Shown here: one piece after another, positions 5,696 to 11,949 of the stretch
Layout of the letters: each line of letters starts with the position of its first letter
Numbering within the stretch: position 1 is the stretch's first letter
Assembly (NCBI GenBank): GCA_040376925.1
Contig: JBEIPU010000099.1
Span: 1 to 15,097, forward strand
Direction: 5' to 3'
Length of the DNA: 15,097 nt
Source of the DNA: RAM1 sp040376925
GTDB taxonomy: Bacteria; Pseudomonadota; Gammaproteobacteria; Burkholderiales; Burkholderiaceae_C
Position numbers and translations under genes: made by a program
Notes under the pieces: generated by a model
What the model was told of the DNA's origin: nothing
Databases searched by the model: none
What the model saw: the letters and a program-made list of their open reading frames with translations, nothing else

Positions 5696-6679
5696 CTATT
5701 GCGGCGCGTGCAACCAGTGCACGCTGAAGTGGTGTTGCGCATCGGTCCACACCGGCCCGGGCCGAAAGCCCGCCTGCTGCGCCAGCAAGCGCAAGCCCTC
5801 GATGGTGAACTTGTGCGAGTTCTCGGTGTGCAGTGTCTCACCTTCGGCAAATTCGAACAGCTGGCCCGCCACCTCCACGCGCTGGCGGCAACGGCTGACC
5901 AGATGCATTTCAATGCGCTGCAGCGGTGCGTTGTAGAACGCATGGTGGGTGAACTGGTCCAGCCGGAAGCCCGCAGCGAGCTCGCGGTTGGCACGCGCCA
6001 GCAGGTTCAGGTTGAAGGCCGCGGTGACGCCCTGGGCATCGTTGTAGGCGGCGTGCAGCACGGCCGGGTCCTTGACCAGATCGGCCCCCAGCAGCAGCGC
6101 GCCGCCGCGCAGCACCTGCGCGGCCACCTGAAGGAAGTAAAAAGCCTCGGCCGGGGTGAAGTTGCCGATGGTGGAGCCCGGAAAGAACCCCACGCGCTGG
6201 CCCGCGCCCGGCAACCGCGCCGGCAGCAGCAGGCGCTGGGTGTAATCCGCCACCACCGGCTGCACGTCCAGCCCCGGGTAGTCGCGGCGCAACCCGGCCG
6301 CGGCCACCGACAGGTGTTCGCCCGAGATGTCGATCGGCAGGTAGCGCGCCGGCGCGTCCAGGGCGTCCAGCAGCACGCGCACCTTGGTGCATGAGCCGGC
6401 GCCAAACTCCACGATCTCGGCACGCGGGCCCATCTGCGCGGCAATGTCGGCGGCCTGCCCGCGCAGGATGGCCATCTCGGTGCGGGTGGGGTAGTACTCC
6501 GGCAGGTCGCAGATGCGGTCAAACAGCGCCGAGCCCTGTGCGTCGTAAAAATACTTGGGCGAAATACTGCGCGGGCGCATGGCCAGCGCAGCCGTCAGGT
6601 CGCGCGCAAATGCATCGCGGGCCGGGTCGGGCCGGGCCGGGGCGCGCTGCGCGGTGGAACGGGCGGTGTTGTTCATCAT
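5696..6679 (-). CDS. egtD: EgtD, L-histidine N-alpha-methyltransferase
   Basis: A 327-residue SAM-dependent enzyme that trimethylates the alpha-amino group of histidine to give hercynine, the first step of ergothioneine synthesis. The SAM motif EFGAGS is at 91-96. The family segments ISPKYFYDAQGSALFDRI (39-56), LPEYYPTRTE (59-68), FFPGSTIGNF (165-174), AYNDAQGVTAAFN (211-223) and ETLHTENSHKF (281-291) are all present. N173, Y212, E286 and S288 correspond to the histidine-binding residues described for mycobacterial EgtD (N166, Y206, E282, S284), by reading rather than by alignment. Length is normal. The start is an ATGATG doublet, of which the first ATG overlaps the egtB stop; AGGGA is about 8 bases upstream. 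The stop codon overlaps the Shine-Dalgarno of the DUF427 gene. Confidence 0.95.
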   Translation of the reverse strand: MMNNTARSTAQRAPARPDPARDAFARDLTAALAMRPRSISPKYFYDAQGSALFDRICDLPEYYPTRTEMAILRGQAADIAAQMGPRAEIVEFGAGSCTKVRVLLDALDAPARYLPIDISGEHLSVAAAGLRRDYPGLDVQPVVADYTQRLLLPARLPGAGQRVGFFPGSTIGNFTPAEAFYFLQVAAQVLRGGALLLGADLVKDPAVLHAAYNDAQGVTAAFNLNLLARANRELAAGFRLDQFTHHAFYNAPLQRIEMHLVSRCRQRVEVAGQLFEFAEGETLHTENSHKFTIEGLRLLAQQAGFRPGPVWTDAQHHFSVHWLHAPQ

Positions 6680-7917
6680 GAGGCGTCCCTTGCCAGGCGC
6701 AGGCCTGAAAACTGCCAGCGCGCGCCGGGCGGGAAAAAGTTGCGGTAGGTCGGCCGTGTGTGGCCCGCGGGCGTGGCGCGGCTGCCGCCGCGCAGCACCA
6801 CCTGGCTGACCATGAACTTGCCGTTGTATTCGGCAACCGCACCGGTCATCGGGCGAAAGCCGGGGTACGGGTCATAGGACGAGCGCGTCCACTGCCAGAC
6901 GTGCCCGGTCATCTGGGTCATGGCGGGCAAGGCCGCCGCAGCCTCCCATTCAAACTCCGTCGGCAGCCGCGCACCGGCCCATCCGGCATAGGCGGCTGCT
7001 TCATAAAAGCTCAGCTGGCTGACGGGCTCGCTGTCCATCAGGGGCCGCACGCCGTTCAGGCCAAACACCTGCCAGTGGGCCGCGGGCGCGCGCGCATCAC
7101 CGGGCGCCAGCCAGTAGGCGGGCGCGTGCCAGCCCTGCGCCTGCACCGCCGCCCAGCCGTCAGACAGCCACAGCGCCGCGCGCTCGTACCCGCCATCGGC
7201 GATGAATTGCAGGTAATCGCCACAGGTCACCAGCCGGTCGGCCATCTCAAACGGCTGCAACAGCACCACATGGCGCGGGGTTTCGTTGTCAAACGCAAAG
7301 CCGTCGCCGCCATGGCCCACCGCTACCGTGCCACCTGGCACCGCCACCCAGCGCTGTGCGGGTGGCGCTTGTGCCAGCCGCAGCGCGGGCGCCAGTGCCG
7401 GGTCGTAAGCGGGCAGCAGCGGGTTGCACCACAGGGCATGCAGCATGTCGGTCAGGATCAGTTCCTGGTGCTGCTGCTCGTGGTTCAGCCCCAGTTCCAC
7501 CAGCGGCGCGGCGGCGGCCCAGGCCGCGCCCTGCGCGGAGCCGATGAAGCGGCGCATGGCGGCGTCCACATGGGCGCGGTAGGCGTGGACTTCGTCCAGC
7601 GACGGCCGCGTGAGCAGCCCGCGCTGGGGCCGCGCGTGGCGCGGGCCCAGGGCTTCGTAATAGGAGTTGAACAGGTAGGAGAACCGGTCGTTGAACGCGC
7701 GGTAGCCCGCCATGTGCGGCACCAGCACCACCGCCTCAAAGAACCAGCTGGTGTGGGCCAGGTGCCATTTGACGGGGCTGGCGTCTGGCATGGACTGCAC
7801 GCACTGGTCTTCGGCCGACAGCGGCGCAGCCAGCGCCAGCGTGCGGGCACGCACATCGTCAAATCGCGCGGCAAGCGCGGTGCGTGGCGCCGCTGCGGGC
7901 AATGTGGAAATGGACAT
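6676..7917 (-). CDS. egtB: EgtB, ergothioneine sulfoxide synthase
   Basis: A 413-residue non-heme iron enzyme that joins hercynine to a cysteine-type thiol using O2. The N-terminal DinB-like domain carries the three-His iron site: H55 (LAHTSWFFE) and H146/H150 (NHEQQHQEL). The C-terminal formylglycine-generating-enzyme-like domain runs from about residue 190 to the end, with FEMADRLVTCGDYLQFI, RLPTEFEWEAAA, GHVWQWT and VLRGGS..TPAGHTRPTYRNFF motifs. I chose ATG 7917 because AGGAGG lies 10 bases upstream; an in-frame ATG at 7971 would add 18 non-conserved residues across that site. No egtA, egtC or egtE is in the window, as in many proteobacterial egtBD pairs, so whether the thiol is cysteine or gamma-glutamylcysteine is not decided. 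The stop overlaps egtD by 4 bases. Confidence 0.95.
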   Translation of the reverse strand: MSISTLPAAAPRTALAARFDDVRARTLALAAPLSAEDQCVQSMPDASPVKWHLAHTSWFFEAVVLVPHMAGYRAFNDRFSYLFNSYYEALGPRHARPQRGLLTRPSLDEVHAYRAHVDAAMRRFIGSAQGAAWAAAAPLVELGLNHEQQHQELILTDMLHALWCNPLLPAYDPALAPALRLAQAPPAQRWVAVPGGTVAVGHGGDGFAFDNETPRHVVLLQPFEMADRLVTCGDYLQFIADGGYERAALWLSDGWAAVQAQGWHAPAYWLAPGDARAPAAHWQVFGLNGVRPLMDSEPVSQLSFYEAAAYAGWAGARLPTEFEWEAAAALPAMTQMTGHVWQWTRSSYDPYPGFRPMTGAVAEYNGKFMVSQVVLRGGSRATPAGHTRPTYRNFFPPGARWQFSGLRLARDAS

Positions 7918-7969
7918 GGGAATCGGGCCTCCTGCGCTGGACAGCATGGGTCGCGGTCCGTTGAAAATC

Positions 7970-7975
7970 ATTACA
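7970..7975 (-). promoter_or_regulatory. Possible -10 box of the egtBD operon
   Basis: TGTAAT on the minus strand matches TATAAT at 5 of 6 positions and lies 52 bases before the egtB ATG. No good -35 is found at 16-18 bases; the nearest match (CTGACA) is 22 bases away and belongs to the inverted repeat at 7997-8023, which could mean an activator-assisted promoter. Confidence 0.3.
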
Positions 7976-7996
7976 GCATGCAGGCCCGCGCCCGTG

Positions 7997-8023
7997 GTGT
8001 CAGACAGTGGCGCCTGCTGACAC
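7997..8023. promoter_or_regulatory. Inverted repeat in the egtB/curA-like divergent gap, possible operator
   Basis: GTGTCAG and CTGACAC form a perfect 7-base inverted repeat with a 13-base spacer; arm centres are 20 bases apart, close to two helical turns. A related heptamer CTGTCAC follows at 8041-8047. There is no T-run, and it sits between two divergent start sites, so a protein-binding site is more likely than a terminator. The cognate regulator is unknown. Confidence 0.35.
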
Positions 8024-8107
8024 TTCCAGGTAACAGACTGCTGTCACGTTTGCTACCCGGGCCGGCGGTGCGAATGGCTAACATCGCGACCTTCAGGAGA
8101 CACACCC

Positions 8108-9145
8108 ATGACCACCACCGCCAACCTTTCCAACCGCCAGGTCCGCCTGGCCCAGCGCCCCGTGGGCACGCCCGGGCGCGAATGCTGGAACTTCACCACC
8201 GAACCCGTGGCCGAGCCGGCCGACGGCGGCGTGCTGGTCAAGACGCTGGCACTGTCGCTGGACCCGGCCATGCGCGGCTGGATGAACGAGGGCAAGAGCT
8301 ACATCCCGCCCGTGGGCATCGGCGAGGTGATGCGCGCCGGCGGCATCGGCCAGGTGGTGGCATCCAGGAACCCGAAATTCGCAGTTGGCGACACCGTGTC
8401 GGCCGGCCTGGGCGTGCAGCAGTACTGCCTGATCGCCGAAGACCAGGTCAAGCGCGCCGGCATGTTCAAAATTGACCTGCGCGCGGGCAGCATGACGCAG
8501 TGGCTCAACGTGCTGGGCATGCCGGGCATGACGGGCTACTTTGGCCTGATGGACGTGGGCATGCCCAAACCGGGCGAGACCGTGGTGGTATCGGGCGCCG
8601 CGGGCGCCGTGGGCCAGACCGTGGGCCAGCTGGCCCGCATCAAGGGCTGCCGCGTGGTGGGCATTGCCGGCGGCCGGGCCAAATGCGACTGGGTGGTCAA
8701 CGAGCTGGGCTTTGACGCCTGCATCGACTACAAGGCCGGCAACGTGAAGGCAGCGCTGAAAGAGCATTGCCCCAAAGGCGTGGACATCTACTTTGACAAC
8801 GTGGGCGGCGAGATTCTGGACGACGTGCTCGCCCGCATCGGCCGCGGCGCGCGCATCATCATCTGTGGCGCCATCAGCCAGTACAACAACACCACGCCGG
8901 TGCAGGGCCCCAAGAACTACCTGAGCCTGCTGGTCAACCGCGCCCGCATGGAAGGCATCGTGGTGTTTGACTACGCCGACCGCTACCACCTGGCCGTGGC
9001 CGAGATGGCTGGCTACCTGAAGGACGGCCGCATGAAGAGCAAGGAAGATGTGGTGGAAGGCCTGGACAACTTCCCCGAGGCACTGCTCAAGCTGTTTTCG
9101 GGCGCGAACTTCGGCAAGCTGGTGCTCAAGGTCGCCGACGCCTGA
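8108..9145 (+). CDS. NADPH-dependent MDR oxidoreductase, CurA/leukotriene-B4-dehydrogenase-like
   Basis: A 345-residue zinc-independent medium-chain reductase that probably reduces an enone double bond with NADPH. The N-terminal GroES-like half contains the family segments ALSLDPAMRGWMN (48-60) and YIPPVGIGEVMRAGGIGQV (65-83). The Rossmann half has VSGAAGAVGQTVGQLA (161-176), followed by GIAGGRAKCDWVV, where K192 is the expected NADPH-phosphate contact. GFDACIDYKA and VDIYFDNVGGEILD are also typical, and no zinc-ligand Cys cluster is present. Length fits E. coli CurA (YncB) and prostaglandin reductases. AGGAGA is 7 bases before the ATG. The stop overlaps the next gene's ATG by one base (TGATG), suggesting coupling. 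The natural substrate is not known; family call is firm. Confidence 0.92.
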   Translation: MTTTANLSNRQVRLAQRPVGTPGRECWNFTTEPVAEPADGGVLVKTLALSLDPAMRGWMNEGKSYIPPVGIGEVMRAGGIGQVVASRNPKFAVGDTVSAGLGVQQYCLIAEDQVKRAGMFKIDLRAGSMTQWLNVLGMPGMTGYFGLMDVGMPKPGETVVVSGAAGAVGQTVGQLARIKGCRVVGIAGGRAKCDWVVNELGFDACIDYKAGNVKAALKEHCPKGVDIYFDNVGGEILDDVLARIGRGARIIICGAISQYNNTTPVQGPKNYLSLLVNRARMEGIVVFDYADRYHLAVAEMAGYLKDGRMKSKEDVVEGLDNFPEALLKLFSGANFGKLVLKVADA

Positions 9146-10620
9146 TGCCCCCACGGGGCGTTCCTACAATGGGCGACACACCGCCCATGACCCCCGACCC
9201 CATCGAACGCCTGGCCCTGCAGGACCCCGCCGCACCGGCCGTCATTGACGAAGACCGGCTGATCACCCGCGCGCAGCTGCGCCGCGAGCTGGACTGCATG
9301 GCCGCTGCGCTGCACGGCCTGGGCGTCGTTGAAGGCACGCGCGTGGCGCTGGCCTGCGAACACGGCTACGTGCACTGGCTGCTGGTGCTGGCCTGTGAGC
9401 GGCTGGGCGCGGTGAGCGACGCCGTGCTGGACCCGCGCCGCGAAGACTGGGCCACGCTGCACCAGCGCGCCGACCTGTTGCTCAGCACTTTCCGCACGCC
9501 GCCCATGGCCTGTCGCCACCAGCTGATCGACCAGCCCTGGCTGGACCATCTGCTGGGCCGGCTGGACCTGCCCGCATTGCCTGCCCTGACAGACAACCCC
9601 AACGCACCCGCACGCGTGGCCCGCACGTCCGGCACCACGGGCGCCAGCCTGCGCCTGCTGCTCAGCCGCGCCGACCTGGCGCAGCGCGTGCGCAACTGGG
9701 TGCAACTGCTGGGCCTGCACGGCAACGCGCGCTACCTGCTGACGCTGCAGCCATCGGCCGCCACCGCCTGCTACCAGGCGGCGGCCTGCATGCACGCCGG
9801 CGCCGTGCTGGTGTTTGCACCGGCCGAACAGGCCTGGCGGTCCATCGCTCGCCACGGCGTCACGCACACGGCCTGCCTGCCCGGCATGCTGGGCCAGTGG
9901 CTGGCGCAGCTGCCCGCAGGCTTTGCCCGGCCGGCGGCCCTGCGCCTGGTGTGCGGCGGGGCACCGGTGAGCGCCGCGCTGCGCCAGCAGGCCCTGCAAC
10001 GCCTGGCCACCTCGTTTGAAGACATCTACGCCAGCAACGAAGCCGGCCTGATCGCCACCGGCCAGAGCGCGGTGGACGCTGGCGCGGGCACACTGTGGCC
10101 CGGCGTGCAGGTGCAGGTGGTGGATGAACAGGGTGCCGCACTGCCCGCGGGCCAGACCGGCCGCATCCGCGTGCGCGCACCCGGCATGGCGCATGGCTAC
10201 CTGGACGCGCCCGAGGCCAGCGCCACACACTTTCAGGACGGCTGGTTTTACCCCGGCGATGTGGGGGTGATGACCCCGGCGGGGCAACTGCGCGTAACGG
10301 GCCGTGAGAGCGACGTCATGAACCTGGGCGGCATCAAGGTGTCGCCCGAGGAAATCGAGGCACGTTTGTGTGTGAGTGGCGTGCCCGCGCACGAGCTGGC
10401 CGTGTGCGCGCTGCCGGACGCCATGGGCGTGGATGAGGTCTGGGTGGCGCTGTCGGGCGAAGCGGCCCGCCAGCAGGACCGTGTGGTGCAGGCACTGGCC
10501 GCCGTGTGTGGTGACTACCCCTGGGTGTCGTTTCGCGTGGTGCAGGTCGGCACGGTCAACCCGCAGGCACCGGGCAAGCTGTCACGGCGCGCGCTGCGCG
10601 ACATGATCGCCGCGCTGTAG
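9145..10620 (+). CDS. ANL-superfamily adenylate-forming enzyme (acyl-CoA synthetase/ligase-like)
   Basis: Up to 491 residues. It should activate a carboxylate as an acyl-AMP, then pass it to CoA or another acceptor. Recognisable motifs: A3/P-loop RTSGTTGASLR (160-170), A5-like YASNEAG (295-301), A7 WFYPGD (367-372), hinge TGRESDVMNLGG (385-396), A8 IKVSPEEIE (397-405) and A10 PGKLSRRAL (476-484), where K478 is the expected adenylation Lys. The P-loop lacks the usual Pro-Lys-Gly after TSGTTG. The protein is shorter than typical acyl-CoA synthetases, and the substrate cannot be assigned. Start is uncertain: ATG 9145 overlaps the upstream stop, but the first 14 residues look non-conserved; ATG 9169 and ATG 9187 (MTPDPIERLALQDP) also fit, and 9187 looks most like a normal ANL N-terminus. 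None has a clear Shine-Dalgarno. Confidence 0.87.
   Translation: MPPRGVPTMGDTPPMTPDPIERLALQDPAAPAVIDEDRLITRAQLRRELDCMAAALHGLGVVEGTRVALACEHGYVHWLLVLACERLGAVSDAVLDPRREDWATLHQRADLLLSTFRTPPMACRHQLIDQPWLDHLLGRLDLPALPALTDNPNAPARVARTSGTTGASLRLLLSRADLAQRVRNWVQLLGLHGNARYLLTLQPSAATACYQAAACMHAGAVLVFAPAEQAWRSIARHGVTHTACLPGMLGQWLAQLPAGFARPAALRLVCGGAPVSAALRQQALQRLATSFEDIYASNEAGLIATGQSAVDAGAGTLWPGVQVQVVDEQGAALPAGQTGRIRVRAPGMAHGYLDAPEASATHFQDGWFYPGDVGVMTPAGQLRVTGRESDVMNLGGIKVSPEEIEARLCVSGVPAHELAVCALPDAMGVDEVWVALSGEAARQQDRVVQALAAVCGDYPWVSFRVVQVGTVNPQAPGKLSRRALRDMIAAL
9165..9170 (+). promoter_or_regulatory. Possible -10 box internal to the ANL gene start region
   Basis: TACAAT matches TATAAT at 5 of 6 positions. 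A start of transcription about 7 bases later would place ATG 9187 almost at the 5' end of the message. The matching -35 region is poor (CTGATG, 9142-9147), so this is tentative. Confidence 0.3.
9169..9188 (+). other. Perfect hairpin holding two candidate ANL start codons
   Basis: ATGGGCG and CGCCCAT form a perfect 7-base stem with the 6-base loop ACACAC. The ATG at 9169 is in the left arm and most of the ATG at 9187 is in the right arm. In RNA this would occlude both starts and favour initiation at 9145 or coupling to upstream translation. Confidence 0.45.
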
Positions 10621-10628
10621 CGCACCGT

Positions 10629-10642
10629 GCGCCAGCCGGCGC
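10629..10642. terminator. Small hairpin between convergent genes
   Basis: GCGCC and GGCGC, a perfect 5-base inverted repeat with a 4-base loop, occupy the 26-base gap between the ANL gene and the glycine-zipper gene. Neither strand has a T-run after it, so a shared weak terminator is only possible. Confidence 0.25.
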
Positions 10643-10646
10643 GGGC

Positions 10647-11291
10647 TTACGACGCCATGCGCAGCGTGTTGCCGTCCACCACCACGCGCGAGCCGGCGGC
10701 AATGGCGCTGCCCTGCTCCACGGTGCGGATGGTGCCGTCGTTCATGCGGATGCGCACCTGGTAGACGGTGACCTTCTTGGTGTTCTTTTCGATCGCGTGG
10801 CCGGCATAGGCGCCGCCCGCGGCGCCCAGCACCGTGGCCGCCGTCTTGCCGCTGCCGCCGCCCACCTGGTTGCCCAGCAGGCCGCCGACCAGGCCGCCCG
10901 CCACGGCACCCACGCCGATGCCGCTGTTGGCAATGCCGTTAACCTGGCCCGCGCGCTGCACGGCTACTGCCGATTCAACGACGCCGCAATTGGCGCAGGC
11001 CTGCGCAACCTGCGTTCGGGCCACCGGCGCCGCCGTGTTGGGCTGCGTGACCTGAGCCTGGCGCACGGGCGCTTTTTGCGTCACGGCGGCCACGGGCGCC
11101 GGGCCGTCCTTGACGCCGTCCTGCGCACCGATGCGGTTGCTGACCAGCGCGGCCGCCAGCGCCAGCGACGTCACAGCCAGCACCGCCAGCGTGGGGATCA
11201 GGGCCTTGCTGTGGCGCAGCTTGTCGCCCAGGCCGGGCTGTTGGCCGGGCTGTGAGGCGTTGGTCTGCATTGCATGTTGATTCGAGTCCAT
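10647..11291 (-). CDS. Glycine-zipper 2TM domain protein, inner-membrane anchored
   Basis: A 214-residue envelope protein. Residues 31-50 (LIPTLAVLAVTSLALAAALV) form one membrane helix after a polar N-terminus of about 30 residues, so the bulk is probably periplasmic. A low-complexity Ala/Pro/Gln linker (60-97) follows, then a CANC pair (C99, C102). The Gly-rich zipper at about 123-166 (GIGVGAVAGGLVGGLLGNQVGG and GAAGGAYAGH) is of the SlyB / 17 kDa antigen type, and the C-terminal 170-214 is a small beta region (VYQVRIRMNDGTIRTVEQG) seen in many such proteins. There is no lipobox Cys, unlike SlyB. AGGAGA is 6 bases before the ATG. Such proteins are usually tied to envelope stress or integrity; role here unknown. 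Confidence 0.85.
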   Translation of the reverse strand: MDSNQHAMQTNASQPGQQPGLGDKLRHSKALIPTLAVLAVTSLALAAALVSNRIGAQDGVKDGPAPVAAVTQKAPVRQAQVTQPNTAAPVARTQVAQACANCGVVESAVAVQRAGQVNGIANSGIGVGAVAGGLVGGLLGNQVGGGSGKTAATVLGAAGGAYAGHAIEKNTKKVTVYQVRIRMNDGTIRTVEQGSAIAAGSRVVVDGNTLRMAS

Positions 11292-11341
11292 GGAGTTCTC
11301 CTGTTATGAGCCCCCATGGTGGCGACACGCCCTGATACACG

Positions 11342-11372
11342 GTGTAGGCCAATGTGAGAACCGTGTGTAGGC
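11342..11372 (-). promoter_or_regulatory. Direct repeat upstream of the glycine-zipper gene
   Basis: GCCTACAC occurs twice on the minus strand (11372-11365 and 11349-11342), 23 bases apart start to start, close to two helical turns and 50-80 bases before the ATG. This geometry suits a response-regulator or activator site, but no cognate regulator is evident. Confidence 0.25.
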
Positions 11373-11401
11373 GTACAGACAGCGCAGCTGTTTTTCGAGG
11401 G

Positions 11402-11920
11402 TTACACGCCGCCGTGCGGGTGCGTGGGATCCACCCACAGCACGGATTCAGGCTTTTCGGCCGGCTCGATGTCCAGGTTGACGGCCACGGCCTGCCCGTC
11501 GCTGCGGCACAGCACGCATTCCAGCGTCTCGGTCGCGCTGGCGTTGATCTCCTGGTGCGGCACATACGGCGGCACGTAGATGAAGTCCCCCGGCCCGGCC
11601 TCGGCGGTGAACTCCAGGTGGTCGCCCCAGCGCATGCGGGCGCGGCCGCGCACCACGTAGATCACGCTCTCAAGCGGCCCGTGGTGGTGGGCGCCGGTCT
11701 TGGCGTTGGCATGGATGGTGACCGTGCCGGCCCACAGCTTTTGCGCGCCCACGCGCGCAAAGTTGATCGCGGCCTTGCGGTCCATGCCGGGTGTGGACGG
11801 CACGTTGCCGTCCAGCTGGTTGCCCGGGATCACGCGAACGCCGTCGTGCTTCCAGGCCGGGGCGTCATGGGAATGGTCATGGGGGTGTTGGTGTGGATGG
11901 TCGTGATCGTGTGCGCTCAT
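11402..11920 (-). CDS. Cupin-domain protein with alternating-His N-terminus
   Basis: A 172-residue single-cupin protein. Cupin motif 1 is GAHHHGPLESVIYVVRGRA (76-94), giving H78, H80 and E84 as metal ligands; motif 2, PGDFIYVPPYVPHQEIN (110-126), gives H122. A metal-dependent enzyme or small-molecule sensor is likely, with substrate unknown. The N-terminus is unusual: eight His at every second residue from 4 to 18, mixed with Asp and Pro, and a further His at 24. A CVLC pair is at 135-138. Start: ATG 11920 is preceded by only a weak GGGG; a GTG at 11938 would add CRLGC, which looks non-conserved. DUF2855 ends 29 bases upstream on the same strand, so the two are probably one transcript. Confidence 0.87.
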   Translation of the reverse strand: MSAHDHDHPHQHPHDHSHDAPAWKHDGVRVIPGNQLDGNVPSTPGMDRKAAINFARVGAQKLWAGTVTIHANAKTGAHHHGPLESVIYVVRGRARMRWGDHLEFTAEAGPGDFIYVPPYVPHQEINASATETLECVLCRSDGQAVAVNLDIEPAEKPESVLWVDPTHPHGGV

Positions 11921-11949
11921 GCACCCCAGCCTACACACCGCACCGTAGG

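Noticed and set aside
8041..8047. CTGTCAC as a possible third Pho box, upstream of the CurA-like gene
   Set aside because: No second heptamer lies 4 bases away on either side, so it does not form a Pho box.
6760..8475. Long plus-strand open frame opposite egtB
   Set aside because: It is low-complexity Arg/Gly/Gln/His text with no domain and is fully explained as a shadow of egtB, then of the reductase gene.
8093..10392. Very long open frames antisense to the CurA-like and ANL genes (hundreds of codons on the minus strand)
   Set aside because: Their composition is His/Gln/Ala/Val-rich with no family motif, as expected for a mirror frame in GC-rich DNA; the plus-strand genes carry clear motifs.
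11377..11395. Hairpin ACAGC-GCA-GCTGT followed by TTTT on the plus strand
   Set aside because: It looks like a small intrinsic terminator, but only for plus-strand transcription, and no plus-strand gene ends nearby; on the minus strand, after the cupin gene, it has no T-run.
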